Origin: Paralithodes platypus
Taxonomy: Eukaryota; Arthropoda; Malacostraca; Decapoda; Lithodidae
DNA: 64,000 nucleotides
Direction: 5' to 3'
Assembly: GCA_032716605.1 (NCBI GenBank)
Contig: CM064572.1
Span: forward strand, 36,548,813-36,612,812
Positions 1 to 10,687 of the stretch are shown here, one piece after another. The notes under the pieces were generated by a model, which was given only the letters and a program-made list of their open reading frames with translations, did no database searches and was not told the DNA's origin. A program made the translations under genes and the position numbers. Every line of letters starts with the position of its first letter. Position 1 is the stretch's first letter.

Positions 1-248
1 GAACACACACGCACACACATCTACATCACTGAACATACACACACCCATCTACATCACTGAACACACACACACACACACACACACATCTACATCACTGAAC
101 ACACACACACACACACACATCTACATCACTGAACACACACACACCTCTTCATCACTGAACACACACACACACACATATACATCATTGAACAAACACACAC
201 ACACAAACACATCTACATCATTGAACACACACACACATCTACATCACT
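1..248. repeat. AC-rich minisatellite/microsatellite
   Basis: Runs of CA dinucleotides are punctuated every 20-40 bases by the phrase CATCTACATCACTGAA, so this is a compound minisatellite with a microsatellite core. The same phrase returns at 1420-1500 on the far side of LINE-A, so LINE-A sits inside one such array. Confidence 0.9.
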
Positions 249-1170
249 GGGGTACCCCAGGGATCGGTACTAGGACCAATTCTCTTTCTAATTTACATCA
301 ACGACATAGATGAGGGTCTCACTTGTACAATCTCAAAATTTGCTGACGATACAAAAATTGCAAATAGCGTACTCTCAAAAGATCAAGTTGACGATATGCA
401 ACACAATCTAGATTAATTATCACATTGGGCCCAAATTTGGCAAATGAGTTTCAATGCGGATAAATGTAAAGTACTACATATCGGATACCTAAATGAGAAA
501 GCAAACTATTCGATGAATGGTACTCAGCTTAAGAATGTAAACAGAGAAACCGATCTGGGAGTAACAATATCGAGTAACCTAAAACCGAGTCAACAATGTT
601 CAGAAGTTGTTAAGAAGGCAAACAAAATAATTGGCTTTATAGGCAGGTCATTTGAGCATAAATCCAAAGACGTTATCCTAACCTTTTACAATTCCTTAGT
701 CCACCCTCTTCTGGAATACTGCTTCAATGCTGGTGCCCTTATTACCAAAAAGACATAAACAAGCTAGAACGAGTTCAACGTAGAGTTACCAAAATGATAC
801 CTATCCTAAAGAACAAACCATACGAAGAGCAGAGCGTCTTAGAGAATTAAATCTATTTCCTTTAACCCAGCGCAGATTAAGAGGTGACTTAATTAAAGTG
901 TTCAAAATCATCAAAGGCATCGACAATATGAACTGTAGTAAGTACTTCACTATCGACCAATCTAATTACACGCGGGGAAACGGTTGCAAAATTATTGGTA
1001 AATCTTTTAACTCACACGAATCTAAGAATTTCTTCTTCAATCGAGGTGTCAACTTGTGGAATGGGCTTCCCCGAGACGTTATAGACTGCAGCACCGTTGA
1101 TTCATTTAAACTCCGCCTAGACAAATATCTCGCATCAAACCCGCGACTGACTGCGTTTGTAAATGAATAA
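249..1170 (+). pseudogene. LINE-A: 5'-truncated non-LTR retrotransposon RT fragment (CR1/Jockey-like)
   Basis: The conceptual translation begins abruptly with the RT block GVPQGSVLGPILF (249 on), followed by the catalytic FADDT block near 340, the thumb region with HPLLEYC, and a typical LINE C-terminus with the pattern FNRGVNLWNGLP. Only the last third of an ORF2 is present, so it is a dead-on-arrival 5' truncation. It is also broken internally: an in-frame TAA at 414-416 and a frame change between about 758 and 898. The reading ends at 1170. Family placement in the CR1/Jockey group rests on RT motif style and on the short tandem 3' tail described separately. A clade-level assignment needs a phylogeny. 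Confidence 0.85.
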
Positions 1171-1408
1171 CTTTATTTTATCCTCCCCTCGGTTACTAAC
1201 CCATATGTCCCCTACTAACTTCCTAGTCCTGCCACGGACATTAGTTCCAGGGCAGTAGTTCCCTTTCCAATGTTCCCTTACCCACTCTAAACCACTGTTT
1301 GGACACTTGATCCTCAGTGTTTTGGAGGACAAGCAGCCTAGAAGGGTCACTAGACCTGTTGTTGCTTGATTTCCTTTGTACTCCTTTGTACTCCTTTGTA
1401 CTTTGTAC
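1171..1408 (+). mobile_element. LINE-A 3' UTR and tandem-repeat tail
   Basis: Non-coding sequence after the LINE-A stop ends in about three copies of a 10-base unit (CTCCTTTGTA) at 1379-1408 and not in poly(A). Short tandem 3' tails are characteristic of CR1-type LINEs. The tail runs directly into the CA microsatellite. Confidence 0.7.
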
Positions 1409-1433
1409 ACACACACACACATCTACATCATTG

Positions 1434-1478
<45 letters not shown>

Positions 1479-1536
1479 CTACATCACTGAACACACACAC
1501 ACCCAAGCCCACCCATACACACACATACACATAAAC
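1405..1536. repeat. CA microsatellite with interspersed 16-base phrase
   Basis: A continuation of the compound array at the start of the window. The longest pure CA run is at about 1434-1476. Confidence 0.9.
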
Positions 1537-1836
1537 ACACCTGGATTCCTGGATTACTGGATTGTAATTTAGGACCGAAGTCCTGGGCCACGCTGGTGCG
1601 CCGCCCTCAGTAGTTCCTCGCTCTGGTTTGATGTAGCAGGCTGTTTCCGTCGGACGGTAGGTAATAGTGTGGCAGCGATGGTTTGTCGGGTATTGTTCGT
1701 AGGAATGTGTCCAATTCAGTCTTGAAACTTAAGAGAGAGCCTGTGTGTTCTCTTAGTTGCTTGGGGAGACAGTTATATATCCTTGGACCGTGTACAGCCA
1801 TTGAATTCTCTTTCAAGGTGTGTAAGCTCATCCTTG
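1537..1836 (-). pseudogene. LINE-B, 3' part: C-terminus of ORF2 and 3' tail
   Basis: Read on the minus strand, 1836-1607 encodes a LINE ORF2 C-terminus (pattern HGPRIYNCLPKQLR). It is followed by a short 3' UTR and a tail of repeated AATCCAG-like units at 1537-1565. Its upstream continuation is not adjacent: it lies at 19814-21110, on the other side of LTR element Gmr1-A. Removing Gmr1-A and one copy of its 4-bp CTTG/CAAG duplication joins the two halves in one reading frame. LINE-B is therefore older than Gmr1-A. Confidence 0.85.
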
Positions 1837-4244
1837 TGTTACGACCGGCACTACGAAATAAACAAGGGCACTTAATGATGGACTAGATGATAGGCTATAC
1901 CTGCAACAACGGTACGCTAATTCCAAACCCTCGAACTATTACGCCGGTGAACAAAAACACTTAAACCCTCCAGAGTTAATCTCCTGGATAACGGATTATC
2001 AATTAACTGGGTGTTAGTGCACTTCTACAAAGGCTTGCCGATGACGGCAAAGCCTACTCACAAAAGGAGTACTTTACGTTAATAAAATGCTCTTAAGTAA
2101 TAACAATGCTTGAATAAACTATAATATGATTTAATAAAGGAGTATATGCTTACGTTAACTTTAGAATGAGTCTGTACTCAACACTAACTACTACAATGCT
2201 CTATGAAAGCAGTGGAAGTCTAGTCCTACAGCAATCAGGTATAGAATCTTCTGAAAACGTCTGATGCTTTCAGATGCTCGTTAATAGAGAACAAAAATAA
2301 ATGCAGGGGCAGGACACCAAAGCGTGTATCTTAAATACACCAATAAGTAGGATACATATATATAACAAGGGAGTGCAACAACTCTGTGACAGCACTAATA
2401 ATAACCACTCAGAAACAGTACTTTCTTAGCCAACGTAACAGCCAAACTGGGTTGTGCACTATGCATCAACCTTGGCTAAAATAAAGCGTGAATAATTCCT
2501 AAAGCATACACAATGAAAGTTAATAAACACAATGCTGTCTTTCTCACTAATAAAGTCTAGCAGTGGCAAAAAAGGTACTAGGAAACTAGGCAGAGTGCAA
2601 GCATGCTCGTAGCCTACTGTCTCCCCTTGAACAGATTTCCCTTATGTTACGTTAAGAGACTTGGAGGCTCTCTTGGTAAGCGCAGATCTCAAGTATCTGG
2701 TCTTACCCTGGCGCTCCACAAAGGTCAACACAATGAGGTAGCAAGTATGCAGGTGAGAGTAGGCAAAAGCCATTCACTTGTATACTGCTACACTCGCAAA
2801 GGAAAATATGCACAAGGGTTACAGGCTAGCTAGGTTCGTCGATGTTGTACAGGCTCTGACTTGCCACATATATAACTCAGACAAAGACCAAAGATACCTT
2901 CCACTGTCTAGCATTAATACCTAATCAGTGGGGGTGGCAGCCCCCACCCATATTACTTGGATATGTTAGGTAAAGTTGTTAGGTTAGGCTAATGTCTTTT
3001 AAAAGTTGACTAAATCGAGTAAACTCCTAGATTGTTGGAATATCTGAATTACAATTAACAATGAAAATGCTAATAAATAGTGTTTTCCTCACTTTCTAAC
3101 AATACAATACACACTTACAAACCATTAAAATACAAAAATAAAATAAATAAAACCTAAAATAACAGTTGTAGTTATGCAAAACTACCGGCTGGGCTGTGCA
3201 ACTGCATCCCTTGTACTTACAACAAAATAAGCACACATTAGGAGGGTACTACCAAACCGGCAAACCCTAATATCGAACGAAAATCAAATAATTGATGTCT
3301 AGTTTGTGATAAAGTATTAAATCCCATTCAATTTCAGAAAGATCACTGTATGTTTCTGCTTATTTCGTTTATGCAGGAATAGGCTACAGTGAGGTCTCAC
3401 GTAAGTGAGGCTTAATAATCTAGACGCAAAGACCTTGACAATGAGTTTTGAAATCCTCTAGAACTAACAGTAAACTATTAGTATCTGAAACATATGAGAC
3501 AAAATATATATATGTATTGTACACACACCTCTTAAATAATAAGAGAGAACAGCTCAATAATTAGAAGCACCCCAACACTAGGCTACCATTTGACTATGAC
3601 TCTACTAATCCCTAATGCTAGTGCAAACATAAATGTGAGAGCTGGTGCTGGTAATATGACTGGCCGACTATGGAAGGCGTATGCAGAACCAGAAGGGATA
3701 AGTAATTGAATAAAGATGGAAGTATGAAAAAAAAAAAAAGTTCAGAGAGAGAGAAAGTAGTATAGGGGGTTATATGGGGAACAGATTGCAAAGATGTAGG
3801 ACCAAGCACACTACGCCAAGCTCTGCAGGAGAAACGCGGCAGGAGCCCCCACAGGACTAACAAAGGCAGCGGCACCCAATCACAGACGACTACGTCACGA
3901 GGAGGAGATGTCACGTGACGCGTCAGGCTAGCCGACCACTCACAAGCGTGGGAAACTCCTCCGAGCGAGGGAGGCAAACGTACATACACACGCACATACT
4001 ACCACCTCACTGCCTACCTCGCTCTTTCTCCTTTAACTTCACCCAATGCATCTTATATTCTATGAATGATATAAAATACTTCCAAGTGTCACAGACAAGA
4101 ATAAAGATCACCACTGATCTGTCTGTGACAACATGAACTCTATGAAAGAAAGAACATCGTTCTACGATTATTGTAGCCCATTTCACTGCCCTGGCGAGCG
4201 CTAGTGAGTTACGAGCGCATTCTGGCAAGCTGGCCAGCGTAACA
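1837..4244 (-). repeat. Gmr1-A 3' LTR (contains 614-bp insertion)
   Basis: This matches 12338-12640 plus 18312-19813 along its whole length, apart from the 614-bp element at 2918-3531 plus one TTAA. Without that insertion it is about 1790 bp. It has a strong purine/pyrimidine bias near 3730-3770 and a region rich in short ORFs; these are LTR sequence, not genes. Confidence 0.92.
2918..3531 (-). mobile_element. T5: 614-bp TTAA-flanked element without obvious TIRs, copy 1
   Basis: It is flanked by TTAA at 2914-2917 and 3532-3535. The matching site in the other LTR (about 19098-19103) is empty and carries a single TTAA, giving a clean filled/empty pair. A second copy of identical length lies in the opposite orientation at 29827-30440. 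One end carries a stable GC hairpin (GTGGGGGTGGCAGCCCCCAC) about 11 bases from the terminus. The other end starts GAGGTGTGTAC and does not match it, so classical terminal inverted repeats are missing. There is no coding capacity. Confidence 0.85.
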
Positions 4245-4655
4245 CCCCGCCCAAGATGTGGGACGTTTCAGCTACAGGTGAACTTCACATCTGACCAGAC
4301 AGAATGCCCATCAACCCCGCATCACCCAGCTACTCTCCCAAGTTGTGAAAACAAAGCACGATCACAAACATAAAACACTGCATTATAAAAAAAAAATCTG
4401 CACAACACTATCCCCAAAATAATAGCATCATGATAATTATATCACGCTCTACGAGCAAGCTTCACCGTGCCTAGCCTACTAAGACAACAACTCAGAGTGT
4501 CTTAGATGCTTGCTGTGATATACTGCACTTATATACTATCAAAAAGAAAGAGTTTTTATGTGAGGTTTTTATCATTTTAATAGTGTTTTTGGCGGCATTG
4601 CACTACAGGGGCAAGCCTAATTTGTCTCCACTCCACCAAACACACCTGTGGTGAT
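4245..4655 (-). other. Gmr1-A 3' non-coding region with polypurine tract
   Basis: This is the non-coding stretch between the RNase H stop (about 4656) and the 3' LTR. Directly against the LTR, the minus strand reads a short G-rich polypurine tract (GGGCGGGGTG, 4245-4254), the expected plus-strand primer site. Nothing else recognisable. Confidence 0.7.
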
Positions 4656-5868
4656 CTACCCTGGGTCCTCGACCCTGGACAAACAGTCAGCTATCACATT
4701 GTCACAACCGGCAATATGGCGAATGTCCAGATTATACTACTGCAACATTAAAGACCATCTAGTTAGCCTCATATTCCGGTTGTGGAACTGATTCAAAAAC
4801 TTCAAAGGGTGGTGGTAAGTATAAATCACCACGACTGGGCCAAAAGCGGGAACATACACCTCAAAGTGCCTGAGCGCCATCACAATAGCCAGAAGCTCCT
4901 TCTCTACTACTGAATAGTTCTTTTTGTGCTGAGTTGAACTTTTTCGAAAAGAAGCTTACTGGGTGTTCCACACCTTCCGTATCTGTCTGTAACAAGACGG
5001 CACCAGCCCCTACGCCGCTAGCATCTGTCGCTAGCTGAAAAGGTCTTGAAAAGTCGGGGGCCCTGAGTATGGGGTGAGTGCACAACAGATGCTTCACCAG
5101 TGAAAAAGCCTTCTCACACTCAGGTGCCCACCCAAACTTTTGTTGTCTTTGCCAATAAGTCCGTCAGGGGAGCCAACACCGAGGAGTATCCACGGATGAA
5201 TCTGCGGTAATACCCGATCATGCCCAAGAACCTCATGATCTGTCTTTTGGTTGTCGGCCTGGGGAACTGGTTAATAGCCTGTATCTTGGTAAGGGGGGGG
5301 GCACACCTGGCCTAACCCTACCACAAACCCCAGATACTGCACAGTTGCCCGAACAAAGTCACATTTGCCCAGATTGACCACCAAATGAGCCTCACTTAGC
5401 TTCCTGAACAGTGCCCCGATGTGCTCGCAATGGCTCTCAAAGTCATCGTCGTAAATAATCACATCATCAAGATAAATGGTGCAGTTAGGGATCTCCGCCA
5501 CTAACTCGTTCATCAGGCATTGGAAAGTTGCAGGTGCATTCTTCAGGCCATACGGCATAACGTTGGAACGGTAAGTATTCCCATCCACCACAAACCCGCA
5601 CACCTCTTTCGCCCACTCAGACAACGGCACCTGCCAGTAACCCTTGACAAGATCCACCTTGGTGAGGTAACGTGCACACCCGATCTTATCAACACTGTCA
5701 TCTACGCGGGGAAGAGGTTAGGCATTGGTGGGAGTTAAACCGTTCAACCGCCTGAAGTCAATGCAAAACCTGACCTTGCCATCTGGTTTGGGCTGCAGAG
5801 TGACGGGAGAGGTCCACCTAACCGCCCCTTTTTCTATCAGTCCTCTCTCCAACATGTAGCCTAACTCC
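4656..5868 (-). pseudogene. Gmr1-A reverse transcriptase (C-terminal two thirds) and RNase H, broken
   Basis: On the minus strand, RT blocks run from about 5868 down: the KPDGKVRFC block, the DLVKGYWQVPL block, the MPYGLKNAPATFQ block, and the catalytic YLDD at about 5470-5480. The connection and RNase H domain follow (TDASGVGAGAVLLQT near 5030, HHPLKFLNQF near 4810), ending SRVEDPG at 4656. An in-frame TAA lies near 5718. Frame is lost in a C/G homopolymer at 5293-5303 and again near 4920. The RT N-terminus lies beyond two insertions, at 8240-8440. Compared with Gmr1-B the order and sequence are the same, so this is the same family or a sister family. Confidence 0.88.
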
Positions 5869-7749
5869 GCTCTGTGACGCTTCTGCATAGTAGCCACATG
5901 CGGGCATGCGCGCGCGTTGGCTTCCCAGCCGTTTAGAAACCGGCTGGCGGAAGCCGGCCGGCCGGCTTTTCCTTAGTATATATCCTACGACAATGTAACT
6001 AATGTCTGGGATATTCTTAAGTTGTTTCACAGCTTGTAGCTGCCCTTATTCTTAACCAACGCATCTTAGTATATTTTATTCTCGATAGTTGATTGTTTCA
6101 TTATAATATATAAGATGTAAGTTTGGTGAGAGTGGGAGGAGACGAGCGGGAGAGAGAGACCGGCTGGGGGACGTTGCTTCGCACGGAGAGTCTAGCTTGG
6201 GACGAGCCTGATGTGCCACATGCATTTGTTCGCAACGTTAGGCTTAGTTTCGACTCACGCACGGGGTAGACGATTTTGACCCGGCAACTGTGTTGAGTGT
6301 TGCCAAGCCTGGGATGTATTCTGCATGCCTAGGGCGGGGTCCAGACAGATTCAAGACTCAGAGCTCACCTCACTGTCGTACCCTTCGGACCCCCTTGATA
6401 TCTATCCCTCTCAACCCCACTTAGAAACTTTCTCTCTTACTTTGTATTCCTTCCTTCCACTACTTCACCAATCTATTTAATTATCCCATCCCCTTAATTG
6501 ACCTTATATCTATTATTGTATTAACGACGAGCTCTCAGATAACTAGATAGGATTTTGGGCCTTATGCAGAGATGTAATTGTTAATGAGACCGAGGAAGCT
6601 TTTTTGTTGTCTCATATTTGGTGGTTTCATGCTTGCTATTGTGTTCTTGTGTCAGGTTAGCAGGGGCTAGACCGGAGGGGGGGATTTTTGCGATCCTTTA
6701 AGTAAAGTCTGCTGGTGCGAGTCCTGTGGACCCGCACGACTTTACTAGGATACCCGTGGGAGTCTGGGGGCATTTTCTTGTCTGTGTCCCTGTGTGTCTA
6801 GTGTTGTGTTGTGTGAGGACCCTTGCCTAGTCCACTCAGCACTGCGCTAGCACGTCTTGCTTTTGTTTTAGGGTCGCCAGGAGAGAGTCAGATACTTGGG
6901 ATCTGAGTCTCTCAAGAGAGCACCCTTTCAATTAGAGTAATTTGGCGCACAGACTTGGGAACGTCCCTAGGCTAGAGCAGGTGGCTCAGCCCGGGTATCC
7001 GAAGCCTATATCCTTCCGGCTAGACCTCTGCCACCTGGCAGATTAACAGCTAGGGGTTTATCATCTCTGTATGCTTGTTATTGTGCCACAGTTTACCGTT
7101 TTTGTGAGCATTGTGAGTCAGGGTGTGGCGTAGAGACTCTGTCAGAGCAGGCTTGCCTGACTAAGAGTGAGAAGCACACCTGTATGTGGTTATGTTGCGA
7201 GTTGCTGCCTTTATTTAATTATACCTATGCCATTATACACTGTAGGTCCTATCACTAGTATTTATTCCTGCTTATGAGTTGAGAGTTCTCTAAATCCGTA
7301 ACGTACTTTCTTTGCTAAGCATCAGATCCTACAGTAGCCGCATGCAGTTTAGAAACCCGCATCTTGTCTACCTGTACGATGTTTTGAGGACTGTTTGCTT
7401 TCACCTTTTTTCACGCAGGGGTGATTAGTTGTATTAATTAACGTAACGTTAAATGTACTTTCTTCTAGTTTGTTATTAAATTGTTTCTGCAATTTAATTC
7501 CGTTATCTATCTTTTCCTTGAAGCTTTAAGTCAACTTAATTGTGTGATCTTTTATATAGCCTGCTTGACTATCAGCAGTCTATAGTGCGTGCACCCTGTA
7601 ACCGGCAGGACTCTTGACGGTTTAGGGTGGTTTGTTGCCTGGGTTTATAGATAAGGGTTGGATCTAGCGTTTTCCGTTGTTGCTTGTTGCCGCATACCTA
7701 GTCCAATAGAAAGAGCCCAGTGTTTATATATCCCAGGACGTAACAGCTC
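5869..7749 (+). mobile_element. Solo LTR-D of a related Gmr1-like family, with 4-bp target duplication
   Basis: The LTR runs 5873-7745 (1873 bp), starting TGTGACGC and ending CGTAACA, flanked by the direct repeat GCTC (5869-5872 and 7746-7749). Its terminal 120 bases resemble the Gmr1-B LTR end (GGTTGGATCTAG and GTCCAAT phrases in the same spacing). A block near 6100-6190 matches Gmr1-B LTR positions about 180 bases in. No internal region is present, so LTR-LTR recombination removed the rest of the element. It sits inside the RT domain of Gmr1-A and is therefore younger than it. Confidence 0.85.
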
Positions 7750-7797
7750 GGAGAGCCGGAAGTTCAATGGGAGGTACACGATAAGGCACTGATTTAA

Positions 7798-8235
7798 CCC
7801 GTGGAGCCCCGGCTAGTTTTGTAATGTTTGTTCACCAGAACCCGGCCGGTTTTCAAAAAATGGTTTTATTCCAGATACAATAGCGAATGGGTTAGGAATG
7901 AAGGAAAAACCACGAAAAACCGCTCAAAAAGCTTAAAGAATGGTCCTACAGAGTCCCCGAAAACGCATTTTACAAGAGTAAAAAATTGAAGGCAATTACC
8001 CCAAAAAAACAGGTTATTGCGCGCTCACGCGCACGCACGTGGACTTTGAGAGTTTTCAACCATCGGCACAGTTGCGTGGGATACGTACACAGTTCCCATA
8101 CAAATCTGAGCCCTCTTGAGTGGCTACATCTGAGGTTACGGTCGGCGCAATTAGGGTGACGCGCCAGACGCGTCTCTGGGGCTGTGCGTTACATACATCG
8201 CCGACACGTCAGACGCGTCGCTGGGGCTGTACGGG
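7798..8235. mobile_element. T4: 438-bp piggyBac-like MITE
   Basis: It is flanked by TTAA at 7794-7797 and 8236-8239. Termini are CCCGTGGAGCCCCGGC on the left and, inverted, CCCGTACAGCCCCAGC on the right: a 16-bp TIR with three mismatches that starts CCC as piggyBac ends do. The right end carries a second internal copy of the GGGGCTGT phrase at 8177-8186. It has no coding capacity. It interrupts the Gmr1-A RT about 50 bases from solo LTR-D. Confidence 0.85.
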
Positions 8236-8239
8236 TTAA

Positions 8240-8605
8240 AGGGGGGGTGGTGTCCAACGTCCACATCATGCACCGCATGAGTTGTGAGGCCTGGGTGCTC
8301 GGCAAACACAGTGGGGTATGAACAAAATAGGTGCTGGGTCACTGCACGCTGTTGCTCAGGCAGGTGCTCTAGCGCCTCAACAGCCACCTGGTTCGTGTTC
8401 CCCGCCCACTGATCCGCCGAGACATGACAATCCCAGCTCTCCTCCACCTGTGCCTCACTGTCCCCCTCTCCTTCTCCACCTTGGCCGCTTCAAGCCAACA
8501 CAGGGACAGTAGGCTGCTCAGGTGGGTGCCTCACGAACTCTTTTAGCAGGTTCACATGACAGAGCTGATTTTTCTTCTGCCTATCCGGAGTAGCCACAAG
8601 GTAAT
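8240..8605 (-). pseudogene. Gmr1-A integrase C-terminal linker and start of RT, broken
   Basis: The minus strand continues from integrase through the VATPDR/NLLKEF region (corresponding to the GPY/F-type C-terminal integrase module). It then passes the linker with WDCHVSADQW and FAEHPGLTTHAVHDVDVG, up to the start of the RT domain where the T4 MITE cuts it at about 8240. Frame is interrupted near 8500. Gmr1-B 46510-46890 is the uninterrupted counterpart. Confidence 0.8.
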
Positions 8606-10114
8606 CTAGGTCAGACAATGCACGACCTTGTAAGGACCGACAAACTTAGCCGACAGGGGATGGCCTACTAAGGGCAATAAGACCAAAACCTCCTGTCCAA
8701 CTACAAACTCCCAGAGCTTTGCCTTAGTATCATATCGATCCTTTATCAAGGCCTGATTATCTACCAAATTTCTCCCTGCCAACTCCAGGCTCTTCAGCAT
8801 CCTGTCTCTACTCTCAAGGACATACTTAATTAGAGAACATGGCTGCACAGTCCCTTCCCAGATTTCTTTAACCATACTCAGAGGACCTCTAACTTGATGG
8901 CCGAAAACTAGCTCGTTGAGACTAAACCCAAGACTCTCCCCAGGTACCTCTCTTGCCGCAAACAAAACGTACGGTAGCCCCAGGTCCCAATCCTTGCCGT
9001 TCTCCAAACAGTAGCACCGCAACATGCTTTTCAAAGTGGAATGCCATCTTTCCAACACCCCTTGACTCTCTGGGTGATAAGCTGAATAGACAACCGTACG
9101 AATCCCATGCTGCTGCATGGTCTGTTTGAAGAGTGTGGACGTGAAATTCGATCCTTGGTCTGACTGAATTTCCTGCGGGTACCCGTACCTCGAGCAATAC
9201 AACAGCAAATTTTGCACAACAGTTTTAGACTTGCCATTTCTCATAGGGTATGCATCAGGGTAGCGAGTGGAGACATCCATGAGGGTTAGCAAAAACCTGT
9301 TACCAGCACTAGTGGGAGGCAGAGGGCCTACCATGTCGATGATAACCTTGCTGAAGGGCGGACCAATAGCAGGCACTGGGTGCAACGGAGCCTTAGGTAT
9401 GCTCTGATTGGGCTTTCCCACCCTCTGGCAGGTACCACACATCGCCACCCATGCCGAAACTTGGGCTTTAATACCTGGCCACCAGAACAACCTAGATAAC
9501 GAAGCCAACGTTTTTCTCACACCCAAGTGACCTGCCAATGGAACATCATGCGCCAACCGCAACAGGCTATCACGACACTTCTCAGGAACCACCAACTGGT
9601 CCACCGCTCTTGCCCCACCATCCCAACTACGTCTGGGATCTAAAACACGGCGGTACAGGATTCCCCCAACATGAAAAAAATCTCCCGACTTTGCATCCCC
9701 GTCCTCGTCGAGTTCAATCGCCTCGTTCCCACAACTCTCAAGCCCAGGATCTTCTGCTTGCAACCGACATATATCCGGGTCTGCCAACCTATCTAAGTGC
9801 TCCTGAAGCAACTTGTGGACACCCCCAATACTATGCTGCTCAAGCTTTGCCTGCTTCGCCTGGGAACGTTTCTGTCGCGGAGTGCTATCACGCCCAACCA
9901 TGTCACTAGGGGGGACAGGTTCTGGGGCCACTCCGGACCTCATAATGGGTGCAAGTACCGAGTCGCCAAGGAGTGTCGCTGAATCCAAACTCTCAACCCG
10001 ATCAGCCTTGACTTTCTCCTTCCGACCCTTCCTCCGCTGGCCTAGGACTTGGGTACTAGGCTGTGACACCTGAGCGGACTGAGATCTGGTGACAGCACAA
10101 GCCATCTGCGGCAT
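8606..10114 (-). pseudogene. Gmr1-A integrase with upstream spacer (open reading frame of 502 codons)
   Basis: This is the longest surviving frame of Gmr1-A. After a variable linker, residues about 190-250 carry the HHCC zinc-binding module (AGHLGVRKT ... CGTCQRVGKPNQ). The catalytic core carries all three acidic residues in context: D in IIDMVGPLPP, D in QSDQGSNFTS and E in SQGVLERWHSTL. The C-terminal part enters the LVLLPL/FVGPYKVV segment. Integrase lies upstream of RT on the transcript, opposite to canonical Ty3/gypsy. It was presumably expressed as part of a gag-pol polyprotein, so the apparent start is not a true initiation site. Confidence 0.88.
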
Positions 10115-10129
10115 CTGACTCCTCTCCAG

Positions 10130-10687
10130 TCACTCTTGCCCCTCCCTACTCGTGTCGGCCGCCCTCTCGGCAACGACTAAGGGTGGAACCTTGGAAGTGG
10201 GCACCGCAAAGTCGTTGCCGAGAAGGAGGTCAACCACCTCAACTGGCAATTTCTCCACCACACCCACATCCAACTCCCGTGTCACACCGTCTACCTCAAG
10301 CTCCATTCTAACCAGCGGGTAAGGCCGCGTAGCATTGATGCCTTGAACCACCACAACCCGAGCAATGTTAACAGGCTTGCCAGTGAAATTCTTAACAAGT
10401 GTCTGGGAAGCACCCGTATCACGCAACAACTCAAGCCTATGCCTCACACCAGCCCACCTCACAGTGCCGTGCCCCCTATGACCACAAAAAACATCACGGA
10501 CGGGTGACGAACCCTCCTGCTGCTTCTGCACCGGCGATGACTTCGCAACCGACTGTTTACCCCGGGCAAACGCAGAAGACCTCAAAGACACGCCAATGTT
10601 GCTCACTAGTGACACCACTGCTGTAGGCGGTGCTCTCGGACATGAGCGCGCAATATGCCCCTTCTTATGACACTTGAAACATTCCAC
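10130..10687 (-). pseudogene. Gmr1-A nucleocapsid knuckle and aspartic protease
   Basis: Residues 3-16 form a CCHC zinc knuckle (CFKCHKKGHIARSC: C-x2-C-x4-H-x4-C). Residues about 88-94 carry the retropepsin active-site triad in LRDTGASQTL, followed by the LLGNDF flap-side block near residue 155. It sits between gag and integrase as expected for the polyprotein. It is separated from the integrase frame by a stop at about 10127. The family counterpart is Gmr1-B 44020-44560. Confidence 0.88.

Noticed and set aside
3618..4228. Several 70-125 codon frames, repeated at 19185-19705
   Set aside because: These are within Gmr1-A LTR sequence on both sides; no domain content.
9538..9909. 123-codon plus-strand frame opposite integrase
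   Set aside because: Shadow of the minus-strand integrase/spacer frame; no independent motif.
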